Source: Pseudomonadota bacterium
Lineage (GTDB): Bacteria > Pseudomonadota > Gammaproteobacteria > JAKAQQ01
Length of the DNA: 7,064 bases
Direction of reading: 5' to 3'
Assembly (NCBI GenBank): GCA_021852325.1
Contig: JAJZNM010000063.1
Coordinates: 1 to 7,064, forward strand
The notes beneath the pieces were generated by a model, which saw nothing but the letters and a program-made list of their open reading frames with translations, searched no databases and was not told where the DNA came from. The number at the start of each line of letters is the position of its first letter. The stretch's first letter is position 1. The position numbers were made by a program, and so were the translations under genes. Positions 6,678 through 7,064 of the stretch are shown here, piece after piece.

Positions 6678-6689
6678 AGCGACCGGAAC

Positions 6690-7064
6690 GTGGGCACCCC
6701 GCTGATCCCCGTCGTCACAATTGATGGTCCAGGCGGAGCGGGCAAAGGAACGGTCGCATCGGGCCTTGCGCTCAGGGCCGGTTGGCACTGGCTGGACAGC
6801 GGCAGCCTATACCGTGTGGTCGGATGGCTCGCGGAGCGAGAACACCTCCTCGATGCCCCAGACGAGGCCTGGGACGGTCTCTTGTCGCGGATCCAGGTCG
6901 CACCGGACGGACTCGCGACCCGCATCGAGGTCGATGGCCGGGAAATCGGTCTTGCGATCCGTGATGAGGGCTCCGGCGAACGGGCATCGCGCGTCGCGGT
7001 GAAACCTCGGGTCCGGGCCGGGCTCCTTCCGCTCCAGCGGGCGTGCCGTGTGGCGCCGGGCCTC
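6690..7064 (+). CDS. cmk: Cytidylate kinase, N-terminal part (cut by right window edge)
   Basis: A GTG at 6690 opens 125 codons that reach the window end without a stop, a bit over half of a typical 220-230 residue Cmk. The enzyme phosphorylates CMP and dCMP with ATP in pyrimidine nucleotide recycling. Visible are PVVTIDGPGGAGKGT with the P-loop Gly13-Thr21 and Lys19, then LDSGSLYRVVGWLA with Asp36 and Arg42 of the nucleoside-monophosphate site, and IRDEGSGERASRVAVKPRVR followed by LLPLQRACRVAPGL, which corresponds to the conserved region just before the DGRD motif (beyond the edge). No ATG is available upstream; GTG fits homology, with GAAG ten bases before it. It starts 12 bases after hisC. 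In related genomes aroA or a tyrA-aroA fusion precedes cmk and rpsA follows it; rpsA would be expected just beyond the window. Confidence 0.92.
   Translation, partial: MGTPLIPVVTIDGPGGAGKGTVASGLALRAGWHWLDSGSLYRVVGWLAEREHLLDAPDEAWDGLLSRIQVAPDGLATRIEVDGREIGLAIRDEGSGERASRVAVKPRVRAGLLPLQRACRVAPGL

Noticed and set aside
1..7064. Mobile element, CRISPR, tRNA/rRNA or defence system
   Set aside because: No transposase, integrase, spaced direct repeats, terminal inverted repeats or RNA-gene signatures were seen; all sequence longer than 100 bases is assigned to conserved genes.

Overview
The window (about 62-63% G+C by eye) is a densely coding stretch of a proteobacterial chromosome. It carries five genes on the + strand and one divergent gene on the - strand. 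The order mtaD (divergent), mtnA, gyrA, serC, hisC, cmk follows, from memory, the conserved Pseudomonas-type block mtaD / mtnA-gyrA-serC-pheA-hisC-tyrA/aroA-cmk-rpsA. The GyrA N-terminus aligns with E. coli GyrA without gaps, at least through the active-site tyrosine. A gammaproteobacterium, or a lineage close to them, is the most economical host; genus cannot be told from the window.

Layout: positions 1-632 (-) hold the N-terminal half of an MTA/SAH deaminase, cut by the left edge. Positions 633-699 are a short divergent promoter region. Positions 700-1779 (+) are methylthioribose-1-phosphate isomerase. Positions 1780-1871 are the gyrA leader, with an AT-rich -10-like patch. Positions 1872-4409 are DNA gyrase subunit A. 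serC overlaps the gyrA stop by one base (4409-5557). hisC (5592-6677) and cmk (6690 to the right edge) follow with gaps of 34 and 12 bases. gyrA-serC-hisC-cmk therefore looks like one transcription unit, running on past the window.

Functionally, the two left genes handle methylthioadenosine, the by-product of polyamine and quorum-signal synthesis, and return it toward methionine. The right-hand genes combine DNA supercoiling (gyrA), serine and pyridoxine synthesis (serC), histidine and probably aromatic transamination (hisC) and CMP/dCMP phosphorylation (cmk).

No mobile element, CRISPR array, RNA gene or novel system is visible; this is a conserved housekeeping region. The points worth a second look are: pheA and tyrA/aroA missing from their usual slots; a valine at GyrA quinolone-resistance position 83; an altered GyrA box and no acidic C-terminal tail; and unusual residues in the cofactor or active-site motifs of HisC, SerC and MtnA.
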